DNA of 64,000 bases, from assembly GCF_013373865.1 (NCBI RefSeq), contig NC_050475.1, forward strand, positions 10,064,021 through 10,128,020, written 5' to 3'. Position 1 is the stretch's first letter. Each line of letters starts with the position of its first letter. Shown piece after piece: positions 1 through 12,050 of the stretch. Below the pieces are notes generated by a model. That model had not been told where the DNA came from. It made no database searches and saw nothing but the letters and a program-made list of their open reading frames with translations. This DNA is from Monomorium pharaonis. Lineage: Eukaryota; Arthropoda; Insecta; Hymenoptera; Formicidae. The translations under genes and the position numbers were made by a program.

Positions 1-820
1 TTGCCAACAGACAAGAAATAATACAAGTATCATCAGTGCGATCGCAATTTTGGTGGAAAAAAAACAGCACTGTATATTACGTACCGTATATATATGAGAT
101 TTACGTATAACCATCGCAAATCTATTATGAAATCTTTCGTAATCGCATTTTGAAATTCATCTAAAACTGACCAAATCATTAATTAAGCTTTATTTTAAAC
201 TTGAGGTGCTATACATCTTCATTACTTTTTTACTTTAACACTGGTCTGTCCAAACTCAGCTCGTAAGTCACATTCTACCCGTTTTCCACGCTGTCTTGAT
301 AGAATGAAACGGAAAGTAAATACAAATGGATAAATGTTCTAGCATCAAAAGTATAGGCGTTCTAGCTTCTATCCTTGTTTGAAACGGCGAGAAGTAGAAG
401 CGCATTCGGCTTCTACTTCTAAGTCTTAGAATCTAGAATCTTAAAAAATTGTAATTTTTATGATTAGAAGTAAACTTAGTAACCTTTAAAAAAACCTATA
501 TATAATCAATTTTATGCAAATTGCTTTACTTTTTAAAACTTTAGTTTGCCATATTGATACTGTCTTTTTAGCTTTTAACAATTTGATTTTAAATTCAAAT
601 AGTAGACCATGAAAATCTTCTCTGTACTAAATTTCATCAAAATTGAACTAATAATTTTTAAAGAAAAAGACCTGGTCCGGACCAGCCCGTTCTAAACTTG
701 TTAACACAAATTATAAATGAATTTAAATTAGCACTTGGATGACAACAATTTAGAGTAGTAAGTTTAAATATAAAATTATATCTAAAACCGAACTTATGCA
801 CTCCTTTTATTTATTGTCCA
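1..820. other. AT-rich sequence without a recognisable gene
   Basis: No frame reads as a recognisable protein and no TIR pair or tandem array is visible beyond the small hairpin at 391-419. Runs of A and T dominate. It may be intergenic host sequence or very old repeat. Confidence 0.5.
391..419. repeat. Perfect 11-bp-stem hairpin
   Basis: GAAGTAGAAGC at 391-401 is exactly reverse-complementary to 409-419 around a 7-base loop. It lies alone in AT-rich DNA and could be a small MITE core or chance; no function is assigned. Confidence 0.5.
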
Positions 821-1720
821 AGATTTAAACAATCTTTTTAAATAATAAGAACCAGAAAAAGATAATATTGCGAAAAATTGAAAAATAAAAATTAGATACG
901 AATAAGGAATTGTTGCGCGCGGCGTAGAAACGGTGAGAAATTTGAAGAAATAGCAAAAGAGAGAAGAGAAATTGCTGGCGGAAACGATACAAACAGAAAG
1001 AGAGAGGAAAGGGAAAAAGAAAGAAAGAAACAGAAAGAGGAGGAAAAGGTTGAAAAGCTAGAGGAGCGAAACGCGCGCGCGAAAGGAGATGCAGGACGAG
1101 GAGGACGAGAGGAGTGCGACCAGAATTGGATAGGATAGGCGAACTGGTGATTACAGAGGCCGGAGATTCCCTCGGGACGAGTGCCGGTCTCCCGCGGGCT
1201 TCCACCTAATTCCATCCTGGCTGACTACTGACTCTCCTCTCCCTCTATCTTCCTCTCTATCCATCCCGCTATCTATTGCCTCTCTTTCTGCTTTCAACCG
1301 TTCACATCTGCTGGTTAGTCCTGCTCTGTCTCTCTCGTTTTTTCTCTGTTATTCGCTCTTTCTCTTTCTATCCTTCATAACGAGATACTGTTCTCCTTTT
1401 ATCCTTCACGTTTGATCAACCCTCAAAACACGCACACGCGCGCTCGAGCATTCTCTCCCTCTCCCCCTCTTACTCTTTCTCTTTCTCTCTCTACATTTTC
1501 TATCTCTTTCTTCCGTCTGAATACACGTTTCCTTCTTCTCATCGGTTCTCTTTCCACATCCGTTTTGTTTGGCTTTTTGCATTTTTTTTGATATTTATTT
1601 TGCATTTATGATTCACTTCTTTCTTATTATTTTCCTTTTCATCTCATCCTTTTCTCTCGTTTCATTCTTTTTGACAATTTCGGTTATTTAGTTGTATTCT
1701 TTCGACATGGACTAGTATTC
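820..1720. other. Strand-asymmetric purine tract followed by pyrimidine tract, with a CpG-rich centre
   Basis: About 905-1115 is almost all A/G (AGAGAG, GGAAAA, AAGAAAG runs). About 1065-1210 is richer in C and G, with CGCGCGCG at 1073. About 1220-1700 is then almost all C/T. Minus-strand open frames here are low-complexity Phe/Ser/Leu or Arg/Glu strings and do not look like protein. A promoter or 5'UTR of a host gene is possible but I see no TATA, start or splice pattern that supports one. Confidence 0.35.
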
Positions 1721-2790
1721 TCACATGATATCAAAGCAAAAGTTCAGCTTTTTACTATTCTATTTGTCTCTATCTTTTTCGCTATTCACCGTAACGAATT
1801 GGCATTCACAAATACCGCGTTACCGCGTATAATTGTTACCAACAATAATTGACACCATTAAGTTTGATAACCAATTGACAAAAATAAACTTTTCACGAAT
1901 AAAGTTATTTGTATTTTTTAATTTTAATAAATATATGATAATTTAAAAAATTAATAGAATTGTTAATATGAGAAATGAGATAAAATACACATACCAAGTG
2001 ATAAACATTTCTTATTATTATATGTAATTGTTATAACTTAAGTAAAACCTAAAAACTAAATTAATATTAAAATTGATACTAAAAATTGACAGAAAGAAAT
2101 ACGTTATTATTTAAAAAAAATAGAAATAAAAGAGTATATAAACGCATAGATAACAAATATATTAGTCAAATTGTATCAAACTATTCATCATTAAAACCAT
2201 CTATTTTCTTAAAAATAAAACTTCGTACGAAAACATCTTTTTTTGATTATTTACTCGTTATTTTTTCAAAATACACTTATAATTCAAAACAATATAAAAT
2301 TGTAACAATTATAATTATATAATATAATAGTTACATTGAAAAAAAAACAATTATAATAATATTACAATAATTATAATAAAATTACAATAATTTTACATAG
2401 CAAGTAATAAACGTTATTATTATTATTATTATTATTTGATCAAATATTAAAAATTAGATACAAAAATTAATAGAAAAAATGTCATTAATAAATACGTAAC
2501 AGAAGTAAGTATATATAAATATGAATCTGTTTTGCAAATTGTATCACATATTTTTTGTATCACGAATTTTTTAATTTATTTCTCGGAAATGAAACCTGGT
2601 ACAAAGAATATTTCTTTGGATTATTCACCATATTTTTAATTATATTACAATCCACGTTTCATTCTGTGTATTGCATTGAAATAAAATATAATATTACAAT
2701 ATAAAAATATAAAATATAAATGTACAATCGTTAAAAATAGGAGAATTTCCAGGTTCTAAAGTAACTTGGATAATTCAATTTTTTTGTAAT
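1721..2790. other. AT-rich sequence, nothing recognised
   Basis: Long A/T runs and short (TTA)n/(TAA)n stretches, for example near 2413-2436. The plus-strand frame at 2086-2322 is Lys/Asn/Ile-rich with no motif and is what AT-rich non-coding DNA produces. Confidence 0.5.
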
Positions 2791-2792
2791 TA

Positions 2793-3002
2793 CTACAGTG
2801 TTACGTTATACTTTCTGCAGCAATAGCAGTTTTCGACACTCGTATCGTTCGTTACGTTTATGTCGAGGCACAATTGCATGTGTTTGGAAGTTTCGCAAAA
2901 CACCCTTTTAGCGAAGACTTCTTTTTTGTCACACCACAATGCTTTCACACGGAAGAACACCTTACGATGAACTTTGCTATTATTCGCATGTCTTTGCAAC
3001 AT
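2793..3002 (-). CDS. Small cysteine-containing ORF, doubtful
   Basis: A 69-codon minus-strand frame from an ATG at 3002. It is noticeably less AT-biased than its surroundings and has six Cys residues, including a C-x-C-C cluster near the C-terminus (residues about 60-63). There is no hydrophobic signal peptide. It matches no family I recognise. It could be one exon of a host gene, a decayed TE fragment, or chance. Confidence 0.2.
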   Translation of the reverse strand: MLQRHANNSKVHRKVFFRVKALWCDKKEVFAKRVFCETSKHMQLCLDINVTNDTSVENCYCCRKYNVTL

Positions 3003-3764
3003 AAATGTGAAAGCTCATGAACGTTAATTCCGTAAAGCTGCCGTCACCTAGGGACGACAGATTCGTTTGTTTTATTTTGATTTTTTCCCTTGTGCGTTTA
3101 CAGCGTTAAAGCTTCCCTCTTTCCTCTGCCCTTTCATTTCTTTTCTCGTTCAATGACTCAAAAAGATTTCTAACATTATTTCGAAGTTAAAAACATTATT
3201 ATATGTACATTATTTGAATTTATTTTAATTCATCATTTTAATTTATTATTCATATATTTTTGTATAATTTATAATTCGTAATTTTATGACCAAAATTTAT
3301 AAATAACAAATGCTTGAATAGATAAAATAAGTTATATACTAATCTGGTTTATTTCACATAATTGCTCATTCGTAGAACAAAAGAACTAGTATCAAATCAA
3401 CAATCATAGTTGTGTGTGTGTTGGGAGGGGGGTGTACAAGCGAGAATAAGATCTTTCTTAAAGACGCTTTGATAAACTTAAAAAGACATAAACTGACATT
3501 AAAATATTTTGTATAGTTTCATCAAGAAACATTTATTTTTATCCAATAATAAATTTCATAGCTCAAGAAAAAAAGTAAGGTGTAATATCTTCAAACTAAG
3601 AGAATTAAAAACTTTTAATACTATTATTATTAAAAAATTTATATACTTATTATGCTTTTTAGGTGACCATTATAATATTAAAATAAAATATAAATAAAAT
3701 AAATTTTAATATTAAAATAATATATTTTGTATTTTTGCAGATTAATAAACTCTTTAAAGAAGAT

Positions 3765-3825
<61 letters not shown>

Positions 3826-4009
3826 ATATATATTACTATTTATTAGATGAAGCAATTATTGATTCTATTCTTTTGCTGATTTGTTTATGTGTTAATATTT
3901 TCATTCGATTTTTATCATTATTTGATAGTCAACATTATGAATAAAGATATGAAATCAGTAATATCAAATACTTATACTAAATAAGTATAATGATGATATG
4001 ATAATAGCT
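3003..4009. other. AT-rich spacer
   Basis: No gene recognised. It holds a short GT run followed by a G-rich stretch (3411-3433) and the (TA)n microsatellite listed separately. Frames at 3509-3697 and 3735-3944 are Lys/Ile/Tyr-rich noise. Confidence 0.5.
3769..3832. repeat. (TA)n microsatellite
   Basis: About 60 bases of alternating T and A, with two TG interruptions at the 3' side (TATGTATATATGTA). The open frame of repeated Tyr-Ile across it is an artefact of the repeat. Confidence 0.95.
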
Positions 4010-4153
4010 GCGTTCAGCAGAAAAAGCAGCTTTGCAACTGTTGCAAAATTCTTTTATATGATTGATTTATGCATTTAGATCCGACAGAAACTAAAAGCAA
4101 GAATCAATCGTGTTAAAAAATTTTACAATAGTTGCTTTTTTTACTGAACGCAC
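4010..4153. mobile_element. Small MITE with GCGTTCAG termini
   Basis: GCGTTCAGCAGAAAAAGCA near 4013 is inverted near the right end (TGCTTTTTTTACTGAACGC, about 4132-4150) with one or two mismatches, giving a roughly 140 bp non-coding TIR element. A relative with ACGTTCAG termini is at 5129-5269. Exact ends and the target duplication are not clear. Confidence 0.55.
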
Positions 4154-4446
4154 CCAATATAAAATATCGTTTTTTGCAGGCCAGTCCTACTTTCGAGGTT
4201 ATTATTCCATTTACCAAACATTAAATGTCTTAACTTTAGTAAAATTTCTTGTTGAAAAATATTTCACAAAATTTGCCAAATTGCGCTGGTAAACGTTTAA
4301 ATGTCAAAGTTGTTCCGCTTTTGATTAAAAAATATCTAGTCATACAGAGTAGTGACTTACGTTTGAGTGATCGAGGCTTTGCCTGCTTCCTTCTGGACAT
4401 ATCACCACACTGGCACGCACTTGCAAAGACAAACGAGTGTACCACG

Positions 4447-4922
4447 GGAGTTTAATAGCCGCTTCTCTTTGCCGACATGTCACTCACACTTGGAAATCTC
4501 GAATTTCGAGGTTTACTATTGAACGATGTTCTCTCGTCGTTGACGATTATTCTACCCACGATAAATAGTGTAAGCGTAAACACGAAACTGGAAGAAGACA
4601 CGCATACAGTTAACTTCAAAGGTTTGCGCGCGTTGCGATCGGGAAATCGTTGCGCGGATACCACGTGGTCTACGGCGCGAGTTCCACCAAGGATATACAA
4701 ACGAGCACGCTTTACGTACAGACCAGCAACAGCCGCGCTCGAAAGACACGCGACGAATGACGTGACCAAGTCGAGACCACGGAGAACCACTGGCACAAGC
4801 GTTGCGCAAGCGTGCGAGGCGCAAGACCGCTCTGCGCGCGATTCATTTGCCATACTTTTTAATCCAATCCATATTTTGGACAATGGAAAAATTAAATATT
4901 TGACTGAAGGATAATCCCGCAA
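4447..4922. other. GC/CpG-rich patch with long overlapping frames on both strands
   Basis: This is a rare GC-rich, CpG-rich island in otherwise AT-rich DNA. Both strands stay open for about 145-156 codons (4477-4914 on +, 4452-4922 on -), as expected when stop codons are scarce because of composition. Neither product resembles a known family. It might be a host exon or promoter, or part of an old GC-rich element. I cannot choose a coding strand from the sequence. Confidence 0.3.
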
Positions 4923-5128
4923 TATTTCTATGCAATTGTTTTACAAATAACAGTTTACAGATTTAATATGTTTATGTCTATTAGAAAGCTGTTAGAAAAA
5001 CTATAAATATTATTTACGCGTCTTCCCGTTAACAATTTTATATTTTATACAATTATATAAAAAAACATAACACGGACAATAAGAAAATTATCGCCGCTGG
5101 TTTAGCTGTATGTATATCGTATCATAAT

Positions 5129-5269
5129 GGCTACGTTCAGAAAACACAAACATTACACAACAGTTAAGTAGTTCGTTAATATAATTGGTCTAAATTTAAA
5201 GATCTAACAGTAAAAACCAATAATCATTGACCGCTCACTGATCACTTGTGTTTTCTGAACGTATAAACC
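5129..5269. mobile_element. Small MITE with ACGTTCAGAAAACACAA termini
   Basis: ACGTTCAGAAAACACAA (from about 5133) is perfectly inverted as TTGTGTTTTCTGAACGT (ending about 5262). The interior is about 100 bp of non-coding AT-rich DNA. The ACGTTCAG core matches the termini of the MITE at 4010-4153, so the two are probably related. Confidence 0.6.
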
Positions 5270-5600
5270 AATACTATTTAACACAGATTTCTACTTTATC
5301 TACTTCAATGACGCGGTAACGAAATATGATAACACATCGACAGAACAAAAGGATGTACGTGTAAAATATCCTTTAATTATCCTTTGTTACTCTTCGTTAA
5401 TAAGTGTGTTTACTTCTCTGTAACAAAATTTTCTTATATTCGATAACAATTTTTGTCCTTCAAATCAAACTTTGAGCTTAGGAAACAAAAAATGTCGCTA
5501 ACGGCCAAATTTTGGTGAATATGGTGGGTCAATTAAATTCAAATTGCAAAAATTTAATCATGGGATATCTCATTTTTTCCATTTTTACAAAAACAACTGA
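5270..5600. other. AT-rich spacer, nothing recognised
   Basis: No open frame of note, no tandem repeat and no TIR. It is the left flank of the large palindromic element that starts at 5601 and ends in that element's TGA target duplication. Confidence 0.5.
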
Positions 5601-6595
5601 CAAGGGAACCTCGCGAACTCGAAAATTCTGATTTTAATGAAACTTGGCATAAATGTAGAGGGGGTAAATACATGAATTTAGAAATTTATCGTAGCTGCCC
5701 ATGAACGGTTTAAAGGGGTGAAACCACCCTTTAAAGATTGAGACATTTTTCGTTTTCTCGATATATCTCGTAAACTAAATAAAATATTAAAAAATGTTTT
5801 ATACAAAAGTTTTACAATAAAAGTACTTCTATCTAATTACAGTAATTAAATTTAAAAAAAAAATTTTTTTTTAACAATTGTTTTTTAATTTTTAAAAAAA
5901 ATTTTTTTTTTTTTAATTTTATTAATGTAGTTAGATAGAGACATTGTTACCATAAAACTTTTGCATAAAACATTTTTTGATGTCTCCAATACTTTTCGAG
6001 ATATATCGGAAAAAACAAAAATCTGCTCTACACTATGCACTGAAAAAAGCATGAGAGAATGCGATAGCACCGCAACGGAGAGCGTTAAAAAATATTTTAA
6101 AGAAATTTTTTATTAAAGTTTATTTATGATATTGAATATAATATAAGATACTAAAAATATAATAAAATAAAGTAATATAAAATAATAATATTTTGTATAA
6201 TATAATAATATGTCATAATATAATATAATAATGTCGCACGTGAATGCATGCTGATGTGAGTGAGAGAGAAAGAGTGAATAATATTAATATAATATAGTAA
6301 TATAATAATATAATATAATATAAAATATTTATATCCAGACTTCTTGGTCCGGATCCATTAGCGGTGACATGCCAGAGAGTCGACGCAGATCGACGACATC
6401 TGCCAATCCAAATCGGCCATATGATTTGTCAATTAAGGCATTATTTCGCTCTCTGTCGATCTTGCAAAAGTATCGCGTCCAAAATCTTTTTCTTATATTG
6501 ATAAATCCATATATGTGGATGTTATAGAGATATCCATGTCTAGATACAGAATTAACATATTTTAGTGTGGCATTATACATTGAACAACAATATAC

Positions 6596-6893
6596 TTTAA
6601 ATCAGGGTAATGAAAATGCAAATAAAAAATAATGCATTACTTATTAATTTTTTAATAAGTAATTATTTCTTTACTCATTAATTATTAAAACAATAATGCG
6701 TAATGAAAAAACTCGCATTAATTATTTCAAAAGTAATGCGTAATAAAAAAAAACGCATTACTTATTACAAAAGTAATGCGTAATAAAAAAAATCGCATTA
6801 CTTATTTCAAAAGTAATGCGTAATGAAAAATATCGCATTACTTATTTCAAAAGTAATGCGCAATGAAAAATATCGCATTACTTATTTCCAGTG
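6596..6893. repeat. Tandem array of ~38-40 bp palindromic units
   Basis: About six units each carry GCATTACTTATTTC followed by AAAAGTAATGCG, so every unit is itself a near-palindrome around CGCATTACTT / AAGTAATGCG. Units differ by a few bases. The array sits in the loop of the 5601-7877 element. Confidence 0.8.
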
Positions 6894-6894
6894 T

Positions 6895-7045
6895 TGTAAT
6901 AGATCATTAAATAAATAATCTAGATCAGATCAAGATCTTTATCAAAATATTAAATCTAGATCAGATCACAGATCATTTTTCATACATTTGATCTAGATCA
7001 TAGATTACATTAATTTTGATCTAGATCGAAGATCGTTTCTTTTTT
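6895..7045. repeat. Array of GATCTAGATC-type motifs
   Basis: GATCTAGATC, CTAGATCAGATC and variants recur at about 30-40 bp spacing through roughly 150 bp, mixed with AT-rich filler. It adjoins the palindromic array in the same element loop. No protein-binding role can be assigned from sequence. Confidence 0.55.
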
Positions 7046-7880
7046 TTACTTGACAATTTGGTAGGAGTAGAAATCGAAGTTTTTTAAGCTTCTTTAATAG
7101 GCTTTTAGGAATGTCCCAGAAATCTTCTTTAATGGATCTGGACAAAGAAGTCTGGATATAAATATTTTATATTATATTATATTATTATATTACTATATTA
7201 TATTAATATTATTTACTCTTTCTCTCTCACTCACATCAGCATGCATTCACGTGCGACAATACTATATTACATTATTACATATTATTATATTATACAAAAT
7301 ATTATTATTTTATATTACTTTATTTTATTATATTTTTAGTATCTTAGATTATATTCAATATCATAAATAAACTTTAATAAAAAATTTCTTTAAAATATTT
7401 TTTAACGCTCTCCGTTACGGTGCATTCTCTCATGCTTTTTTCAGTGATTAGCGTAGAGCAGATTTTTGCTTTTTCCGATATATCTCGGAAAGTATTAAAG
7501 ATATCAAAAAATGTTTTATACAAAAGTTTTATGGTAATAATATCTCTATCTAACTACTTTAATAAAATTAAAAAAAAAAATTTTTTTTTAAATTGAAAAA
7601 CAATTGTTTAAAAAATTTTTTTTTTAATTTAATTAGAGTAGTTAGATAGAAGTACTTTTATTGTAAAACTTTTGTATAAAACATTTTTTAATATTTTGTT
7701 TAATTTACGAGATATATCCGGAAAACAAAAAATGTCTCAGTCTTTGAAGGGTGGTTTCACCCCTTTAAACCGTTTATGGGCAACTACGATAAATTTCTAA
7801 ATTCATGTATTTACCCCCTCTACATTTATGCCAAGTTTCATTAAAATCAGAATTTTCGAGTTCGCGAGGTTCCCTTGTGA

Positions 7881-8252
7881 GCGTCAAGCACCAACTGAGC
7901 GTCCAAAATGGCTCAAATTTTAAGAGACATCTTTTAAAGTAATTGTAGTATCGTATAACTGTAAGTTTAACAAGTTATAACGATTTCTTCATGTTGAAAC
8001 TCAAAACTTTTTAGACTGCTCTTGTCTGTATAATATATATATATATATATATGTGAAAATTAGTTAGTCTATATATTAACATATTCGATTAATAGATAAA
8101 TATTATTATTAGTCTTCAATATTATTTTAATTTATTGTAATTAATTTATAAATTATCGATATATAATAATACTATACAAAATATTTGTTCTAATTTAATA
8201 AATATGTATGCTTGTCATAAATCGTTTTTATTGTATGTACATTGATTACTTT
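7881..8252. other. AT-rich spacer with a short (AT)n run
   Basis: Right flank of the palindromic element. It contains about 20 bases of (AT)n at 8033-8052 and no recognisable gene. Confidence 0.5.
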
Positions 8253-9235
8253 CAAGGTAGCAAACACAAATCATTTTGATGTCAAATTTTGGTCATTCCC
8301 TGATTATTATTGACGTCATTAATTGACAACTTAATGGCGTTAAAATAACGGTCTAATGTCACAGACTATTGACGTCACGATAAAGACAACATTTTAACGT
8401 CATTTTTATGATTATTTTAGATAGTAAGCCGTCGTTACTTTGACGTTTTGCAAATTATTTCAGGTACATGCCTTATCCAGCATTTTCATCCATATTACAA
8501 AAATCTTTCATCGTAAAGGTCAATTTACACATATCCGTAACGTATCAGTGCCGTATCCGCTCAGATCCATAATTTTTCATCAGTGTCAGTAATAATAAAT
8601 ATTGTTCCTTTATTTTGAATGGACATGTTCACACATGTCCGACACAACACCGTGATCGACTCAGTTCAGTATCCGTTCAGTGACATTGTATTCATTGTCA
8701 ACGATATTTTTACTTTTTCACGGACGGATTACGACACCCAGTATTTACCTGTGGTTCATCCAGTATCAAACAAGTCATTTTTTTTTTAGGATCAAGTCTT
8801 GAATTTGGCAAACTACACGAATACGTTGAAACGGTCATTCAGTAACAAAAATGTCCCGGATGTCACTGATATGGCACTGACACGTTACGGGTATGTGTAA
8901 ATTGACCTTAATGGTGCACTACACATACCGCGACCACGTAAACCACAATTACACCTTTATATTTATCATACTGTTTAACTTATGCGGTCAGAAAAACGGT
9001 CATCTATCCAACTGTAAACCGTCGATGTTAACTTCGAAGATCATATGCAACGTAATACTTTGTGATAATCCATGAACACATGATGCTCATGAATACATAT
9101 TTGTTATAGATCAGTTCAATAGATATCAGACAGATGAAACGTGTAGTTAATTTATTATAATATTTTTATAAGTAATATTACAGTTTTTTCATTGATTTTT
9201 ACATATGTGAAATAACATGTGAAATAATCCGCAGG
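8253..9235. repeat. Dispersed repeat R1, copy 1 (interrupted by a MITE)
   Basis: Begins AAGGTAGCAAAC and is rich in TGACGTCA-like palindromes. Apart from the MITE at 8517-8908, long stretches match 12963-13728: the tract with AACGTCATTTTTATGA, the tract before GGTACATG, and the tract around CTCATGAATACATATTTGTT. The conserved 3' part (8925-9235) looks once coding or structured, but no frame is long. Probably the body of a TIR element with CCCAGGTAGCA termini, with its ends eroded here. Confidence 0.65.
8517..8908. mobile_element. Tourist-like MITE inside repeat R1, TSD TAA
   Basis: AGGTCAATTTACACATA at 8517 is inverted at 8892-8908, and similarity extends inward through CCGTAACGT. TAA flanks both ends (8514-8516 and 8909-8911). 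A 3-bp TAA duplication is typical of PIF/Harbinger-derived MITEs. No coding capacity. Confidence 0.8.
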
Positions 9236-10047
9236 AAAAAATTATGCCAAAATTACTGCACAAAAAATTGCATATTTTTGTACATAAATTCTGCAGTTTT
9301 CAGAGATTTTTGTACAAAATTTTCGCCTTCTAAATTTTTTTGCAAAACTTTTTGCAGAATTTTATGTAATGTTTTCTGAAGGTTTTGCCTTCAAAAAAAT
9401 GTTTTTTAATAAATAATGTTAACAAAACGGTTTTTTAAATATTAAAAAAAATTTTTTTTATGTTAAAAAACGTTTTTTTAATGAATAAAAAAGGGTCTAT
9501 CCCATTGATTAAACATGTATAAAAACATTTTTTAAACGTTTTTTGCAATGAAAAAAAACATTTAAAAAACCTTAAAAAAAACATTTCTTTGCTGATTGGC
9601 GAGTTAAGTTAGGTATTAAGGTTATGTAACGTATAAAGTGAGAGTATGACTTAATTCACCCTCGAGCCACTTATGTATAACATCGAGTCACACAACGTTA
9701 TACAATTCTTCCCATCTTTTTCACAAATTTATCACATAGTGATAACGTCAACCCAGTAAATACAATTATGTAACTGTTATGTATAATAAACATAACTAAC
9801 AGTAATAAGTAATATTACTTGAATGTTACTTGCAACATATATGTTAGTTATTATTTCACACTCAAGGGTGTAACATGTAATATTACAATACAATGTAACC
9901 ATGACATTACAAAATTTTGGTAATATCTATGTTATATTTATATATAAACAATATCACCAAATGTAAAATATACCATTTATGTTATTTAATTTACATTATT
10001 TTTGGCTACCATAAACATAAAGCATAAACTTAAAGAAGTGTAATATC
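9236..10047. other. AT-rich region with T/A homopolymer runs
   Basis: About 9240-9600 is built of repeated AAAAAATTTTTT and TTTTTGCA-type stretches. About 9750-10020 has repeated GTAATATTAC-type palindromes that may be a decayed MITE, but I could not define ends. No gene recognised. Confidence 0.4.
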
Positions 10048-10830
10048 CCATCAAAAAATTTTAAAAAGGTAAAAAAGATACGCCAAGTACATAAACGCGT
10101 GCTTGCCAAAATAAATTTGAGATCAATACAGTTACATACAGTTACAATAGCCAAGTATATTTAAAAAAAAACTTAAAGAAGTTTAATAAACATCTATTTT
10201 AAAAATGCTTAAACGAGCTTGATGATTAAATGATTAAATGATTAAAATAAACCAACGGGATTATAGTGAAGTAAAAACTTGACGTGCTCGACTCGTATTT
10301 TTTCTAAATTTCCAAGGCTCTATGTTATTGATATTGATAAATCTATATACAAGAATGCAATTAATGTGACTCGGATATCGTTTTACCATCTGTCAGTTTT
10401 TGCTTTATTATATATTATCATTGGTATTCCTATTTTTCAAATAATTTTTGAATAGAACCGCATTTTTGAATGCGTTTATATATCTGACATATCTTTTTTA
10501 ATTTTGTGAAGTTTTTTATAGATTATTATTTTTTTATTATTTTATTCGTACAAATAATTTTCATGTTGTATAACATTGATTTATCATTACGTTTTAACAA
10601 GTCAGACACGCCGAGTTTTTGCATCACGATAATCCCGTTGGTTAATTTTAGTCATTGAATCATTGAATCATCAAGCCCGTTTAAGCAATTTTTAAATAGA
10701 TGTTTATTAAACTTTTTTAAGTTGTTTTTAAAATATACTTGGTTAACTGTATTGATCTCAAATTTATTTTGAGAAGCACGCGTTTATGTACTTGACGTAT
10801 CTTTTTTATCTTTTTAAGGTTTTTTGATGG
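10048..10830. mobile_element. Foldback (long inverted repeat) element
   Basis: The left arm (CCATCAAAAAA..., 10048 to about 10285) is the reverse complement of the right arm (about 10615-10830), with small indels. Matching landmarks include TACATAAACGCGTGCTT and CCAACGGGATTAT. The ~330 bp loop is AT-rich and non-coding. No clean target duplication is visible. Class unresolved. Confidence 0.75.
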
Positions 10831-11029
10831 CATTTAACTCTTTTTTGTAAAAATTAAAGAATTACTTCTTTTTTTAATTACATTAAGTTTCATTATACAT
10901 ACTTTTAAATGTGTTAAATTGATATGTAAGTATGTATTTAAGTAGTTAGGCTAGGCGGGTTCTAACCCAAACAATAGAATGGGGGAGGAGGGGGAAGGGG
11001 GATGACGTCACCGGGAAGGGGTGGGGGTA

Positions 11030-11365
11030 ATTACCTTTCATATAAATTTCAAAATTCTTTTGTTTACTATTTCTCTGTAACAATTAATCATGTCATAAAT
11101 TTCAAAAATTTCTTTGTTTCCCTATAACAAATGATCCTGTCATAAATTTCAAAGTTCCTTTGTTTATTGTTCTTTATATCATAAATTTCAAAATTTGTTT
11201 TGTTTATTGTTTCTTTGTAACAAATGACCCTGTCATAGATTTCAAAATTCTTTTGTTTATTGTTTCCCTATAACAAATGACCATGTCATAAATTTCAAAA
11301 TTTTTTTGCTTCCCTATAACAAATGACCCTGTCATAAATTTCAAATTTCTTTGCTATTTATTTTT
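11030..11365. repeat. Tandem array, ~50 bp units
   Basis: Six or so irregular units share TCATAAATTTCAAA, then CTTTGTTT, then CCCTATAACAAATGA. Unit length varies with small indels. It is non-coding and lies about 0.8 kb before the first Maverick gene. Confidence 0.85.
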
Positions 11366-11474
11366 TCTAAGAATTGAGAAACTTGTCTTAACATGTTTTC
11401 AAAAGTCCTTTGTGCTCAGGGGTCGCCGCCGCCGCTCAGGTACATAGATAAAAAGACTTTATTATTATTTTATG

Positions 11475-11586
11475 TATATAATGTAATTTTTATTTGATTA
11501 TTTATAATTGGAGTTAGATTATAGATTTATATGTATTCTAATTTAAACTATAAATAATTAAATAATAAAAATTATATTACGTATAT
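11475..11586. repeat. Short AT-rich palindrome (probable MITE)
   Basis: TATAATGTAATTTTTATT on the left is inverted as AATAAAAATTATATTACG on the right around a ~50 bp centre. Non-coding; ends approximate. Confidence 0.5.
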
Positions 11587-11605
11587 TCCATCCTAGTTAC
11601 AGTTT

Positions 11606-11741
<136 letters not shown>

Positions 11742-12008
11742 CTCCCCCCCCCGGGGCTACGCTAATCGTATAAACAGCGCCCTTATCTTGGCTGCCAGTG
11801 AGCGCCGATATCAGGCTGCTAGATTTTATAAACTTTAAAAATATTTTAAAAAAATAAAAATATAACATGCGGATATTGTAGTCTACGTTTAATATTATAC
11901 CTGAAAATTTTTTTAAATACAATTGAACGTGTAACAACATGTTAAATCTCAGCTTTCCCTTTTTCTGAAATTCTTTTCAAAAGTCACGTGACTTTACAAA
12001 TAGCATAA

Positions 12009-12050
12009 GTATATATAAGTAAGACTCTTAGAGCATCCCTTAGACGTTTT
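12009..12050 (+). promoter_or_regulatory. Possible TATA promoter of the Maverick polymerase gene
   Basis: TATATATAAG at about 12009 stands roughly 130 bases before the first ATG of the polymerase gene. A purine-pyrimidine start-like CATCCC follows about 30 bases downstream. Spacing suits an insect RNA polymerase II core promoter, but the assignment is from pattern alone. Confidence 0.3.

Larger units (their letters stand above)
5601..7877. mobile_element. Long-TIR (palindromic) DNA element, family CAAGGGAACC
   Basis: The element begins CAAGGGAACCTCGCGAACTC and ends with its reverse complement. The direct triplet TGA sits on both sides (5598-5600 and 7878-7880), consistent with a 3-bp target duplication. 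The arms are each about 0.75 kb (5601-6360 and 7131-7877) and remain similar, with scattered substitutions, so a single strand could fold into a huge hairpin. The ~770 bp loop holds a tandem palindrome array and a GATC-rich array (separate entries) but no transposase. Another copy of the family flanks an insert at 57751-60760. The superfamily is unresolved; it is non-autonomous. Confidence 0.8.

Noticed and set aside
825..1605. Host gene on the minus strand
   Set aside because: Products are low-complexity Phe/Ser/Leu or Arg/Glu strings from polypurine/polypyrimidine DNA; no domain, splice pattern or consistent frame.
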